Notes: generated from the letters alone by a model not told the origin. A DNA stretch of 64,000 bases from Bacteroidales bacterium (GCA_017428325.1 JAFRRA010000004.1:1-64000), one strand, 5' to 3'. Counted from the stretch's first letter, positions 24,743-33,248 are shown. Translations and numbers: made by a program.

Positions 24743-25705
24743 ATGAAAGAACTTGACATTGAAAGAGTTAAGAATCTGAACGAATATTGCCAGACTGTCC
24801 CCTACTCGGTTGTGAAGAAGGATCTGTATTCTGCAAGAGACCTGTATGAAGGGTATGACCCTGGCAATGAGGAATCGTATAAAACGTGTTACGACAGCCT
24901 GGTTTACAAGCATTTCATAGAGAAGGGCAAGGTGGCTTACGATGTGGAGGAGTCTCTTTCCAGAACCCTGCACGACTTTGGAATCAACAAGGCGATGGAC
25001 AAGTTTTTCCAAAGGCACGACCATAACAGATGCATAGGAATAATGGGCGGACACGCCAAGGCCAGGACAGACGAAGCCTACAGGAAGATTGTCTATATAA
25101 GCAAGAAACTCACCGAACTGGGATTCGTGATGGTCAGCGGAGGAGGTCCGGGAGCGATGGAGGCCACACATCTGGGAGCCTGGATGGCCGGAAGGAGAAA
25201 GAAAGATGTGGAAGACTCGCTTAAGATGCTGGCACCGGCCCCTACTTTCAGGGACAAAGGGTGGCTTTCAACGGCATTCAAGGTTATGGAGAAATATCCT
25301 CAGCACAAGTATGAAAGCCTTGGAATACCGACCTGGCTATACGGTCACGAGCCTTCCACCCCGTTTGCAACCCATATTGCCAAGTTCTTTGAAAACAGCA
25401 AGAGGGAAGATATCATCCTTACCGTAGCCTACGGAGGAATCATCTATACTCCCGGCAGTGCCGGAACCATCCAGGAAGTGTTCCAGGATGCTGTCCAGAA
25501 CCACTATCTCTCATTTGGATTCTCAAGTCCAATGATTTTCTTCGGAGAGCAGTTCTGGACCGTGGAAATGCCTGTTTACCACCTTCTCCAGTATCTTGTC
25601 AAGACCGGCAGATACCAGAACCTGAATATGACAGTGACAGACAAGGAGGAAGATATCATCAGCACCCTTGTCAAGTTCCGCGATACCCTCCAGTCCATGC
25701 ACTGA
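24743..25705 (+). CDS. LOG-like (lysine decarboxylase-motif) protein, long form
   Basis: 320-residue cytosolic protein with the LOG Rossmann fold. The two signature loops are MVSGGGPGAMEATHLG and YTPGSAGTIQEVFQD, matching the PGGxGTxxE loop with Ser-Ala in place of Gly-Gly. LOG enzymes are phosphoribohydrolases that release the base from nucleoside 5'-monophosphates. This one is much longer than the usual 180-200 residues, with about 95 extra N-terminal residues and a mid-protein insert, so its substrate may differ. It may share a transcript with the CDF exporter and is convergent with the DUF4252 gene. Confidence 0.8.
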   Translation: MKELDIERVKNLNEYCQTVPYSVVKKDLYSARDLYEGYDPGNEESYKTCYDSLVYKHFIEKGKVAYDVEESLSRTLHDFGINKAMDKFFQRHDHNRCIGIMGGHAKARTDEAYRKIVYISKKLTELGFVMVSGGGPGAMEATHLGAWMAGRRKKDVEDSLKMLAPAPTFRDKGWLSTAFKVMEKYPQHKYESLGIPTWLYGHEPSTPFATHIAKFFENSKREDIILTVAYGGIIYTPGSAGTIQEVFQDAVQNHYLSFGFSSPMIFFGEQFWTVEMPVYHLLQYLVKTGRYQNLNMTVTDKEEDIISTLVKFRDTLQSMH

Positions 25706-25721
25706 TAATTACATTTGTTTG

Positions 25722-26210
25722 CTATTTCATCTGCTCTGCGAGCACCTTCTCGAGATCCTTGCGGTTCATCTTGCCGTCAATACAGATGAATGTGGTCTCG
25801 CCGTTCTCCAGGGCAAGCATCACAAAGCTGTTGACAACCTTCTCGTCGCCGAGAGTGTACATCCGCATTGTCTGGCCATTGTCCTTTGCTTCCATCAGAA
25901 GCTCGTACTTTCCGGAAGCAATAAACTTCTGCACCTCAGAAGCAAGAGCGGAATTAATAGTCTGATTGTGGCTGTCAATAACATACATTCCGGTAAGTGT
26001 GGATATTACAGGGGTAAGGTCAACCTTTCCGTCCTCAGTGTCCGCAGATATTTCAGGAAGCTTTCCGATAAGGCGGAACATTGCAGGTGATACATAGACG
26101 GCACTGACATTTTCTGCGTCTGAATACTTCTGGTATATGCTCTTGCCATCCTGGGCAAAAGAGGTTATTGTCATAAGCAGCAGGGCTGCAAGAATTGCTA
26201 TACGTTTCAT
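25722..26210 (-). CDS. DUF4252 exported protein, last gene of a sigma-factor operon
   Basis: 162-residue DUF4252 protein with a signal peptide (about 1-19, cleavage after SFA). The domain fills the rest: FRLIGKLPEI, ALASEVQKFIASGKYELLMEAKDNGQTMRMYTLGD (in part) and TTFICIDGKMNRKDLEKV. The family is periplasmic or surface-located in Bacteroidetes and of unknown function. Its ATG overlaps the stop of the preceding gene by 4 bp. It is a paralogue of the first gene of the operon (27087-27593), sharing LLMEAKDxGxTMRxY. Two DUF4252 proteins bracketing a sigma factor suggests they are outputs or envelope sensors of that sigma factor. Confidence 0.85.
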   Translation of the reverse strand: MKRIAILAALLLMTITSFAQDGKSIYQKYSDAENVSAVYVSPAMFRLIGKLPEISADTEDGKVDLTPVISTLTGMYVIDSHNQTINSALASEVQKFIASGKYELLMEAKDNGQTMRMYTLGDEKVVNSFVMLALENGETTFICIDGKMNRKDLEKVLAEQMK

Positions 26211-26614
26211 TTTCTGTTGATTTTTCTGATTATTGATGCAGGCTTTCCTATTTCGCTGGTAGCTTCATAAGCCATCTCTGAAGCTTTGCTCATTTTCATA
26301 GATATTCTTTCAAAAGTCTTTTCCACCTCAGCGTAGGCAAGACGGGGATCGTCGAACGTGTCCTTCAGTTCAGTCTGGACAGGGTTGTGAAGCAAGACAG
26401 CTGCCACTGTGCAGGCTGCGGCAACGGCAAAGCCGGTTATCCATCTGGTTCTCAGCGATACAGCCGGTGCAGCCTCCTCTTCCGCAATCTTCTGTGAAAG
26501 AATCGTCTCCCTTATGCGGCTCTCCAGCCCTTGCGGAACTGGAACAGAATTGTCTTCAGCCACTTTAAGAAGATCCTCAACTTCCATCATTTCTATGTCT
26601 TCTATTTTTTTCAT
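26207..26614 (-). CDS. Single-pass membrane protein, candidate anti-sigma factor
   Basis: 135-residue protein with one hydrophobic segment (about 57-73, WITGFAVAAACTVAAVLL). The N-terminal cytoplasmic part is acidic and helical (MMEVEDLLKVAEDNSVPVPQGLESRI, in part), and the C-terminal part (about 75-135) would be periplasmic. It overlaps the sigma factor stop and the DUF4252 start by 4 bp each. Size, topology and position directly after an ECF sigma gene fit an anti-sigma factor, but no zinc-binding HxxxCxxC motif is present and no family is recognised. The assignment rests on context. Confidence 0.6.
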   Translation of the reverse strand: MKKIEDIEMMEVEDLLKVAEDNSVPVPQGLESRIRETILSQKIAEEEAAPAVSLRTRWITGFAVAAACTVAAVLLHNPVQTELKDTFDDPRLAYAEVEKTFERISMKMSKASEMAYEATSEIGKPASIIRKINRK

Positions 26615-27090
26615 ATTCTGTTTTTCAACGATTTTCTTGCTCTTGAAAGCATTACTCTTATTGTCAGGTAATTAAGTTTTGTTATCTCTGATATCTGGTC
26701 GTATGTCTTTCCTTCAACCAGGCGGAGCGTAAGAACCTGCCTCTGCCTTTCGGGAAGGGACTTGACTGCTGCCAGAACCTTCTCCAGCCTCTGCCTTGAA
26801 TCGATTCTCTCGTCCTGCGGCACTTCCTCTCCATTTTCCGGAATAATCTGGGGATGAACCTCCTTCTTTGAAGAGCGGATGCGGTCTATGCAGATGTTCC
26901 TCAGAATAAGGGCGCAATATGCCATAGGGTTTCTGACAGAGTCCAGGCCATCCTTCATCTTCCAGAGTTTCAGGTACAGATCCTGAAGAGCGTCTTCAGC
27001 TTCTGCCTGATTCTCGAGGATATGGTATGCAATCCTGAATAATCCTCCGGAAAGGCTCAGATAATCACTATGGAACGCAGACTCTGTCAT
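26611..27090 (-). CDS. ECF-type RNA polymerase sigma factor
   Basis: 159-residue sigma-70 family protein with only regions 2 and 4, hence of ECF type. Region 2 contains FRIAYHILENQAEAEDALQDLYLKLW (in part), and region 4 contains ERQRQVLTLRLVEGKTYDQISEI with a helix-turn-helix. It would direct polymerase to a small envelope-related regulon. The start overlaps the end of the first DUF4252 gene by 4 bp and the stop overlaps the next gene by 4 bp, so the four genes are translationally coupled. The sequence before the operon at 27640-27665 looks like an ECF promoter, which would mean autoregulation. Confidence 0.92.
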   Translation of the reverse strand: MTESAFHSDYLSLSGGLFRIAYHILENQAEAEDALQDLYLKLWKMKDGLDSVRNPMAYCALILRNICIDRIRSSKKEVHPQIIPENGEEVPQDERIDSRQRLEKVLAAVKSLPERQRQVLTLRLVEGKTYDQISEITKLNYLTIRVMLSRARKSLKNRI

Positions 27091-27593
27091 TTTGCAGTTG
27101 CCTTGGATATATCGTCCAGATTGAACGAGCCTACCAGAAAGATGAAAGTACCTTCAGTAGGAGAGAACAAAGCCACATCGCTGACCTTTCCGGTCTTTTC
27201 GCTATAATTTCCATAGATGCGCATCGTTTCCCCCTCATCCTTGGCCTCCATCAGAAGATCCACTCCCTTCAGCATCTTCTCAAGCTTACCGTTAATCTTC
27301 TGCTTGATTTCAGGTCCAGCGTCTTCATAAGAGAAAAGTGTCAGACCCTTAAGACCCTTGAGTGCCGTCAGGGCTTCCCTGGTATCCTTGTCGTTACCGT
27401 CTGCTATGGAGGCGATACCCTTAATGAGAGCCGTGCCAACCCGCCCTATGTCGATTACTTCAACACCTTGTTTGCCTCGGTATTGGGATACTATAGCAGA
27501 AACTTTCCTCTTGGAAATCTTTCCTCCCGGATCCTCGGCGAATGTCATCACCGGAACCAGAAGCATTGCCAACATTATTATTGCCTTTTTCAT
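27087..27593 (-). CDS. DUF4252 exported protein, first gene of the sigma-factor operon
   Basis: 168-residue DUF4252 protein with a signal peptide (about 1-19, ending TFA). Landmarks are RKVSAIVSQYRGKQGVEVIDIG (in part), LLMEAKDEGETMRIYGN and GTFIFLVGSFNLDDI. Function unknown. ATG at 27593 is preferred to the GTG at 27599. The stop region overlaps the sigma factor ATG by 4 bp. It is a paralogue of the DUF4252 protein at 25722. A gene placed before its sigma factor in one operon would be one of the first products of autoregulated expression. Confidence 0.85.
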   Translation of the reverse strand: MKKAIIMLAMLLVPVMTFAEDPGGKISKRKVSAIVSQYRGKQGVEVIDIGRVGTALIKGIASIADGNDKDTREALTALKGLKGLTLFSYEDAGPEIKQKINGKLEKMLKGVDLLMEAKDEGETMRIYGNYSEKTGKVSDVALFSPTEGTFIFLVGSFNLDDISKATAK

Positions 27594-27639
27594 AATCACT
27601 TTTGTTTAAATGGGGCGCGCTCCCCTTTTCTGCAATAAA

Positions 27640-27665
27640 GACGGAACGGGGAGAAAAATGTTAAC
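27640..27665 (-). promoter_or_regulatory. Candidate ECF-sigma promoter of the DUF4252/sigma operon
   Basis: On the minus strand a GTTAAC (27660-27665) and a CGTC (27640-27643) are separated by 16 bp, the usual AAC ... CGTC layout of ECF promoters, about 47 bp before the ATG. No TAnnTTTG box is seen in this leader, unlike at most neighbours. A match this short can occur by chance. Confidence 0.4.
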
Positions 27666-27682
27666 GCAGACTGTAAAACTTT

Positions 27683-28642
27683 TTATTTTACCCTCAGTTT
27701 GCGGCCAGTCTTGAGAACAGTCTTCTTGGTTATTCCGTTCAGGCGGCAAAGCTTGTCAATAGTGGTCTTGTACTTCTTTGCAATGCCGTAGAGGGTATCT
27801 CCGTTCCTTACCGTATGGTACTTGGCGGAAGTCTCCTCTTTAGGAAGGTCTGCCGGCTGGACTGTCTGGACAGGCTTGCTCTCCCTGGTTAACTGAGGGA
27901 TTCTGGTACCCTCGTTGTTTACAGTGCGCCACTTTCCGTTCCCGTCCAGGATAATGGTAACTGAAGAATCCGGCTTTGTCATCCTTCCGTCGGCATCTAT
28001 ATAGAACCAGCGTCCGCTTTCCAGCAGAACCACCTGACGGTCATTTGCGGAGGCCTCGACATAAATGGTATCCTGAGGCTCGGCGATACCTGAAGAAGGA
28101 GAAGGAGCACCGCCAGGGATCATATCCGGAAGGATTCTTCTTGCGCCCAGAAAACGTTCCCTGTAATAGGTCTCGCTGTAATTGGAAACAGTTATTCCCT
28201 TCTTTGTGGATGCGTGTATGAACCTGAAATCAGTGCCGGTACTGTCTACCAGTTCGATGAAGATACCGGCGTGCCCGACCTCCCTTTTATTCCTTCTGGA
28301 ACCGAATATCAGGATGTCTCCCTTCTGAAGATTGCGGAAGCTTCCCTCTACCGGCCTTCCATCCGTTGACTGGTCCTTGGAGCTTCTGGATAGCTTGAAA
28401 CCGAATTTGTTGTAAACATAGCAGGTAAAACCGGTGCAGTCGAAACTGTGAGGTCCGTTGGCTCCGTACTTGTACCTCACCCCCAGATGGCGGTAAGCCT
28501 CCTCTATGATTTTGTCAGCAAGTTCAGATGTGCTGACATACAGACTGTCGTGATGAATCTGAGGGATGGTATCCTGAGCCTGTATCCTTGTGCAGAAGAA
28601 AGCCAGGAATAAAAATATGATAGTTGTCTTTCGCATAATCAT
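27683..28642 (-). CDS. Exported NlpC/P60 peptidoglycan hydrolase with LysM domain
   Basis: 319-residue cell-wall endopeptidase. A signal peptide (about 1-22) is followed by an NlpC/P60 domain (about 40-165) with the catalytic Cys in SFDCTGFTCY, His in VGHAGIF and a third polar residue in FIHAS. A linker with a short beta repeat (YVEASANDRQVVLLESGRW and WRTVNNEG) follows, and a C-terminal LysM repeat (about 273-318, YHTVRNGDTLYGIAKKYKTT) binds peptidoglycan. It would cleave stem peptides during growth or recycling. Its ATG overlaps the stop of the beta-propeller gene by 4 bp, so the two proteins are translated together. Confidence 0.92.
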   Translation of the reverse strand: MIMRKTTIIFLFLAFFCTRIQAQDTIPQIHHDSLYVSTSELADKIIEEAYRHLGVRYKYGANGPHSFDCTGFTCYVYNKFGFKLSRSSKDQSTDGRPVEGSFRNLQKGDILIFGSRRNKREVGHAGIFIELVDSTGTDFRFIHASTKKGITVSNYSETYYRERFLGARRILPDMIPGGAPSPSSGIAEPQDTIYVEASANDRQVVLLESGRWFYIDADGRMTKPDSSVTIILDGNGKWRTVNNEGTRIPQLTRESKPVQTVQPADLPKEETSAKYHTVRNGDTLYGIAKKYKTTIDKLCRLNGITKKTVLKTGRKLRVK

Positions 28643-29943
28643 TTGTATTCTACTTCAAAAATATCCACGGCATTGCCTCCGCCATTGCTTCGTCCCTGTG
28701 ATGTGGTGAAGAGATATCTGCCGTCGTCCGAGATGTCAAGTCCAACCGGGTAGGAATCGGCAGGAAGGGTTCCCAGAAGCTTCATGACCGCAGCGTCCAC
28801 AATGGCAAGGCAACTGGACGAGTTGCAGGCAACGAATATATAATCACCCTTAGGTGAGATATTTATGGTCCTTGCTCCAGAGGGCACCTTGCACTGCTGG
28901 AAACCAGTCACGTTAACTGTCTTTACCTTGTCTCCGTCCAGGGTACGGACCTTGCCGAGGAATGTCTCTACAGGCATCCTGAGTATATATCCGTACTTGT
29001 TGATGCTGGCATAGAGGACTCCGTCCTTTATGAGAAGATGCCTCAGATTGGACATCATCCCGACGGCTCTGCCCAGATATTTCATTTCCTGAAGGTCTAG
29101 TACCGCAATTCCGCCGCTTCCGCCCATACAGCCCACCAGCAGGTAACGGCCGTCTTCAGTAAATACCGTTCCCCTGAGGCAGTAGCCGCTGTTCACGTCC
29201 CTGTCCACCTTTGCGGTGGTGCTGAAATTCAGGTTCAGCTTATAGTCCACAACCAGGCAGGTAATGTACTTCCAGTCATCAGGATTCTGGGAGGAAATGT
29301 CCATAAGGCCAACGGTATTCTCTCCCCAATGGGTTACGGCCAGCATCTTTCCGTCCGGCGACGTGGCCACCATCTTCGGCAGGGCTCCGGTCTCGAACAG
29401 GCGGATAATGCTGTCTTTCTGAGTGTCTATCACAGCCATTGCAGACGGTTCCTGGGCATTCATGTCATAACTGCGGCGATAGTAAGGAATCCAGAGGTAT
29501 CGTCCCCTGTGAGAGAACGTGCTCTCAACCGGCTTTCCCATAAAAGTGTCCGGATTCTTGTACTCGTGACGGAACTTGTAGAGTCCGCTGGATGGGGCCC
29601 ACAGCTTTTTGTCTGCAGAAGTGAAATTATGGTCTATTACCTTGATTTTCCTGTTGGTGGCAAAGTCATACACTACAGTTTTCCCGCCTTCCAGGGAGTT
29701 TACGTAGTATTTCTTTCCGTTAGGATGGATGTTCACCGATTTAGGGGAATTGATATCCGTATCCAGAGTAGCGGTATCCCTGAAATTGAACTGCTGCTTT
29801 CTGTTTATGAAAGTAACCTTTATCTTCTCCGACGAGAAAGATGCCCCTTTCTTCGGATGGACAATGCCCTGGGCTCCAAGCACGCCTCCAGAAAGGAGGA
29901 ATGCAGCCCAAAGCACGTATATATATGACTTCTTCATATTCAT
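28639..29943 (-). CDS. Exported YncE-like beta-propeller protein
   Basis: 434-residue protein with a signal peptide (about 1-24, ending VLGA). Repeated blade motifs are visible: PKSVNIHPNGKKYYVNSLEGG, PKMVATSPDGKMLAVTHWG, RGTVFTEDGRYLLVGCMGG, ARTINISPKGDYIFVACN and PVGLDISDDGRYLFTTSQG, which suggests a seven-bladed YncE/WD40-like propeller. Such proteins act as binding scaffolds in the periplasm or at the surface. Overlap with the NlpC/P60-LysM gene by 4 bp suggests a cell-wall role. The -7 box is at 29957-29964. Confidence 0.82.
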   Translation of the reverse strand: MNMKKSYIYVLWAAFLLSGGVLGAQGIVHPKKGASFSSEKIKVTFINRKQQFNFRDTATLDTDINSPKSVNIHPNGKKYYVNSLEGGKTVVYDFATNRKIKVIDHNFTSADKKLWAPSSGLYKFRHEYKNPDTFMGKPVESTFSHRGRYLWIPYYRRSYDMNAQEPSAMAVIDTQKDSIIRLFETGALPKMVATSPDGKMLAVTHWGENTVGLMDISSQNPDDWKYITCLVVDYKLNLNFSTTAKVDRDVNSGYCLRGTVFTEDGRYLLVGCMGGSGGIAVLDLQEMKYLGRAVGMMSNLRHLLIKDGVLYASINKYGYILRMPVETFLGKVRTLDGDKVKTVNVTGFQQCKVPSGARTINISPKGDYIFVACNSSSCLAIVDAAVMKLLGTLPADSYPVGLDISDDGRYLFTTSQGRSNGGGNAVDIFEVEYK

Positions 29944-29956
29944 AAATCTTAACCTT

Positions 29957-29964
29957 CAAATTTA
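29957..29964 (-). promoter_or_regulatory. -7 box for the propeller/NlpC unit
   Basis: TAAATTTG on the minus strand, 13 bp before the ATG at 29943. It is the left half of a divergent pair with the plus-strand box at 29979-29986. Confidence 0.5.
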
Positions 29965-29978
29965 GGAAAGATTTCCCT

Positions 29979-29986
29979 TATATTTG
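29979..29986 (+). promoter_or_regulatory. -7 box for the EamA transporter
   Basis: TATATTTG, 27 bp before the ATG at 30014. It overlaps an alternative TTG start at 29984 and so excludes it. Confidence 0.5.
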
Positions 29987-30013
29987 ACCTGTGGAACTCC
30001 ATTTCACCCAACT

Positions 30014-30967
30014 ATGTCCAATATTGGAGAAATACTCTCGCTCCTGGTAGCCGTTTTGTGGACAGCCACAGCTCTATTTGCCGACGTTGCCAGCCATAGG
30101 CTTGGAGCAATGACAGTCAACATAATAAGGCTGACCCTGGCTACCGTTTTCATCGCGATTACCCTTATGTTTACCATAGGCGCACCCTATCCGCTCTATG
30201 CCGGAGGGCAAGCCTGGTTCTGGCTGGGGCTTTCCGCTCTGGTGGGATACACGTTCGGGGATTTCTGCCTGTTCAATTCATACCTTGTAATGGGCGCCAG
30301 GTTCGGCCAGCTGTTCATGACCCTTGCTCCACCTGCCGCCGCAATTGCCGGATGGATGTTTCTAGGAGAAAGGATGGATGGCAAGTCCTGGATCGCGATG
30401 GCTGTTACCCTTAGCGGAATCGCAATCTCCATCCTCAGCCGCACTAAGGGGAATGAAGGGACAGAGAAGAAAACATTCAGGTTTTCGATTCCGATTAAGG
30501 GCATCCTGCTTGGGCTTGGAGCCGGTATCGGCCAGGGAGTCGGACTGGTTCTCAGCAAGATAGGAATGACTCACTACACCCAGGACATTCCGGCCGACGC
30601 GCCAGCGATGATGGGCAGCATGATGCCTTTTGCCTCAACGATGATCAGGGCCTTGGTAGGAGCCATTGGATTCTTCGTGATAATGGGACTCCAGAAAAAT
30701 CTCCACAAGCTTGTCCAGGCGCCTAAAGACCGGAAAGGATTCTCCTATGCGATGCTCACTACCTTCTTCGGGCCTTTCCTTGGGGTAGGATTCTCGCTGA
30801 TGGCAGTTCAGTATACAAATGCCGGAATCGCCCAGACGCTTATGGCTCTTACCCCGGTTCTCATTATACTCCCCTACTGCCTGATTTACAAGCAGAAAGT
30901 CAAGTTCAGGGAAATAGTTGGAGTAACTCTCAGCATGGCCGGAGTCGCAATGTTCTTCCTTCTTTAA
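30014..30967 (+). CDS. EamA/DMT-family transporter
   Basis: 317-residue inner-membrane protein with about ten hydrophobic helices in two EamA repeats (about 3-135 and 160-317), separated by a charged cytoplasmic loop (SRTKGNEGTEKKTFRF). Motifs include GDFCLFNSYLVMGARFGQL and TNAGIAQTLMALTPVLIILP. The drug/metabolite transporter superfamily exports amino acids, nucleotides or other metabolites; the substrate cannot be told. ATG at 30014 is chosen because the TTG at 29984 lies within the promoter box. Divergent from the propeller gene and convergent with the UvrA-like gene (2 bp between stops). Confidence 0.9.
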   Translation: MSNIGEILSLLVAVLWTATALFADVASHRLGAMTVNIIRLTLATVFIAITLMFTIGAPYPLYAGGQAWFWLGLSALVGYTFGDFCLFNSYLVMGARFGQLFMTLAPPAAAIAGWMFLGERMDGKSWIAMAVTLSGIAISILSRTKGNEGTEKKTFRFSIPIKGILLGLGAGIGQGVGLVLSKIGMTHYTQDIPADAPAMMGSMMPFASTMIRALVGAIGFFVIMGLQKNLHKLVQAPKDRKGFSYAMLTTFFGPFLGVGFSLMAVQYTNAGIAQTLMALTPVLIILPYCLIYKQKVKFREIVGVTLSMAGVAMFFLL

Positions 30968-30969
30968 GG

Positions 30970-33231
30970 TTATTGCCGCAGATATTCGGCGGTTGCTGAC
31001 TGTATGCAGTCCTTCATAGCCAAAGGCTTGCCGGCAAAAGTTATCTGTCCTCCGTCTTCACCGGCTCCTGGCCCAAGTTCAATCACATAGTCAGCAGCCT
31101 TTATCACGTCAGTGTTATGCTCTATCACATAGATTGTGTTGCCCTGGTCCACCATCCTGTCAAAAAGCGCTACCAGAGAGGCTACATCCTTTGGATGGAG
31201 GCCGTCTGTAGGCTCGTCGATGATAAAGATCTTGCCTTTTTCCTTAAGGTAAGAGGCAATCTTCAGCCTCTGGAGCTCTCCTCCTGAAAGGGTGGAAAGG
31301 GCCTGGTTAAGATGCAGATACCCCAGCCCGACATCCATCATCGGCCTAAGCCTTTCCTCCACCTTGCTGCCGCGAAAAAACTCGCAGGCCTTCCTGACGG
31401 AAAGGTCCATCACCTCAGCTATGTTCAGCCTTTGATGCGTGTGAGAGCTCTCAAATGTATATTCCAGGGCCTCAGGTGAATAACGGAGTCCCTTGCAGGC
31501 CTCGCACACGGTTTCTATGCTGTCCATAAAGGCCATCTCGGCAACCACCACTCCCTTGCCACCGCAAACCGGGCAGGCTCCCTTGCCGTTGAACGCGAAG
31601 TATGTTTCCGCCTTTCCGTTGGCCTTTGCAAACATCTTACGGATAAGGTCCGCCACGTCCATATAGGTTGCCGGAGTGCTTCTGAGACTGATGCCGATGC
31701 CTTTCTGGCTGATATATATCATATCGTCCCCGCCGCGTGAGTTGCAGAAGGCCTCCATAAGGGAACTCTTGCCGCTTCCTGCAACGCCTGCCACAACGCA
31801 GAACACGTTGAGAGGCAGATCTATGGAAAGGTTCTTCAGATTATGGTGGGTAGTATTTTTCAAGGTGTAGAAACTTTCAGGGTGTCTGGTTTCCGCCTTG
31901 AAGGAAGACTTTGCAGAAAGCATCCTGCCAGTATCTGTTCCGCTGGAAAGAAGTTCCGGATAAGACCCCTGGAAAATGATTTCTCCGCCCTCGGAACCAG
32001 GACCGGGCCCCATATCCACGATGTGGTCCGCAATGCCTATCATCTCCCTGTGATGCTCAACAAGTAGGACTGTGTTACCGGCATCGCGGAGTCTCCTGAC
32101 GGAGTGTTTCATCCTCTCTATATCCTTGTTGTGCAGGCCGATGCTAGGCTCGTCCAGCACATACATCACGTCTGAGAGAGAGGAGTTTATATACTTGGCG
32201 ATCTTGCACCGCTGAGCCTCTCCGCCGGAAAGGGTCCCGATCGGGCGGTCAAGGCTTATGTAGCCGAGACCTATCTCCTCCAAAGCAGTAAGACGGGCGC
32301 CTATCGCTACCTTCAGGTCTTCTGCCAGAGGGTCCGATATCGAAGCTATCCATCGGTTAAGCTTCCTGATGGAAAGGGATGTAGCCTCTGCGATGTTAAG
32401 TCCCTCAATCTTGCAGGACAGTATCTTTTTGTTAAGGCGCGTTCCGCCGCAGTCCGGGCAGGTTCCCATCTTGAGCATAGGATTCAGCACGGCCGAATGC
32501 AGAAGCCCTTCTTCAGAGTTTATGATACTGCGGTACATCCTTGGGATAAGTCCCTCGTATTTGGCGGTCTTAGGCCAGTTGGAAGGCGGGTTCTTGAGAC
32601 GGATCTGAGGAGAATTCAGGAACAGGTCCAGTTCCTCAGGGCTGTAATCCTTAATCTTCTTGTCCAGGTCGAACAGCCCGCTGTGGGCATATCTTATCCA
32701 GCGCCAGCCTCCCTTGTGAAAGGCTATGTAATGGATTGTGTCCTCGTCGTTGAGGCTCTTGTCAAAGTCCACAAGCTTGTGGATATCCAGTTCCCTTATC
32801 TCGCCAAGGCCGGCGCACCTCGGGCAGCTTCCGTCAGGATGGTTGAAGGAAAAACTCTCCGCATAGCCCACGAACGGCTTCCCCACCCTGGAGAAAAGTA
32901 ATCGCAGAAGAGAATAGATATCCGTGTAAGTGCCTACAGTAGAGCGTGAATTGGAGGCCGGTTTCTTCTGGTCTATTACAATCGCAATGGGCAGATTCTC
33001 AATACTGTCCACGTGCGGCCGTCCGTACTTAGGCAGATATCTCTGCACAAAAGTCGGGAACGTGTCGTTGAGCTCCCTTCGGCTCTTTGCGGCTATGGTA
33101 TCCAGCACCAGTGAACTCTTTCCCGATCCGCTAACCCCGGTAAAAACGGTTATCTTGTGTTTGGGGATGCTCAGCGATATGTTTTTAAGGTTATTCTCCC
33201 TGGCTCCCCTTATAATGATATTGTCAAACAT
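30970..33231 (-). CDS. Short UvrA-like excinuclease ATPase
   Basis: 753-residue tandem ABC ATPase of the UvrA family. The first half has Walker A GVSGSGKSSL, zinc-finger Cys in CPRCAGLG and CPDCGGTRL, and signature LSGGEAQR; the second half has AGVAGSGKSSL, CPVCGGKG and LSGGELQR, and ends with FIIDEPTDGLHP and an H-loop. DNA-damage UvrA is about 940 residues, so this is one of the shorter paralogues, in some lineages linked to drug tolerance rather than repair. The true start is the ATG at 33231: the -7 box at 33240-33247 lies just before it, and longer in-frame sequence is only the antisense of the MFS gene. Confidence 0.88.
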   Translation of the reverse strand: MFDNIIIRGARENNLKNISLSIPKHKITVFTGVSGSGKSSLVLDTIAAKSRRELNDTFPTFVQRYLPKYGRPHVDSIENLPIAIVIDQKKPASNSRSTVGTYTDIYSLLRLLFSRVGKPFVGYAESFSFNHPDGSCPRCAGLGEIRELDIHKLVDFDKSLNDEDTIHYIAFHKGGWRWIRYAHSGLFDLDKKIKDYSPEELDLFLNSPQIRLKNPPSNWPKTAKYEGLIPRMYRSIINSEEGLLHSAVLNPMLKMGTCPDCGGTRLNKKILSCKIEGLNIAEATSLSIRKLNRWIASISDPLAEDLKVAIGARLTALEEIGLGYISLDRPIGTLSGGEAQRCKIAKYINSSLSDVMYVLDEPSIGLHNKDIERMKHSVRRLRDAGNTVLLVEHHREMIGIADHIVDMGPGPGSEGGEIIFQGSYPELLSSGTDTGRMLSAKSSFKAETRHPESFYTLKNTTHHNLKNLSIDLPLNVFCVVAGVAGSGKSSLMEAFCNSRGGDDMIYISQKGIGISLRSTPATYMDVADLIRKMFAKANGKAETYFAFNGKGACPVCGGKGVVVAEMAFMDSIETVCEACKGLRYSPEALEYTFESSHTHQRLNIAEVMDLSVRKACEFFRGSKVEERLRPMMDVGLGYLHLNQALSTLSGGELQRLKIASYLKEKGKIFIIDEPTDGLHPKDVASLVALFDRMVDQGNTIYVIEHNTDVIKAADYVIELGPGAGEDGGQITFAGKPLAMKDCIQSATAEYLRQ

Positions 33232-33239
33232 AACGGGTA

Positions 33240-33247
33240 CAAATTTA
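33240..33247 (-). promoter_or_regulatory. -7 box for the UvrA-like gene
   Basis: TAAATTTG on the minus strand, 8 bp before the ATG at 33231. With 33249-33256 it forms a 17-bp perfect palindrome with a 1-bp centre. Confidence 0.5.
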
Positions 33248-33248
33248 C

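Noticed and set aside
27613..27626. GC-rich GGGG...CCCC element in the leader of the sigma-factor operon
   Set aside because: Only four bases pair around a six-base loop; too weak to call a riboswitch or attenuator.
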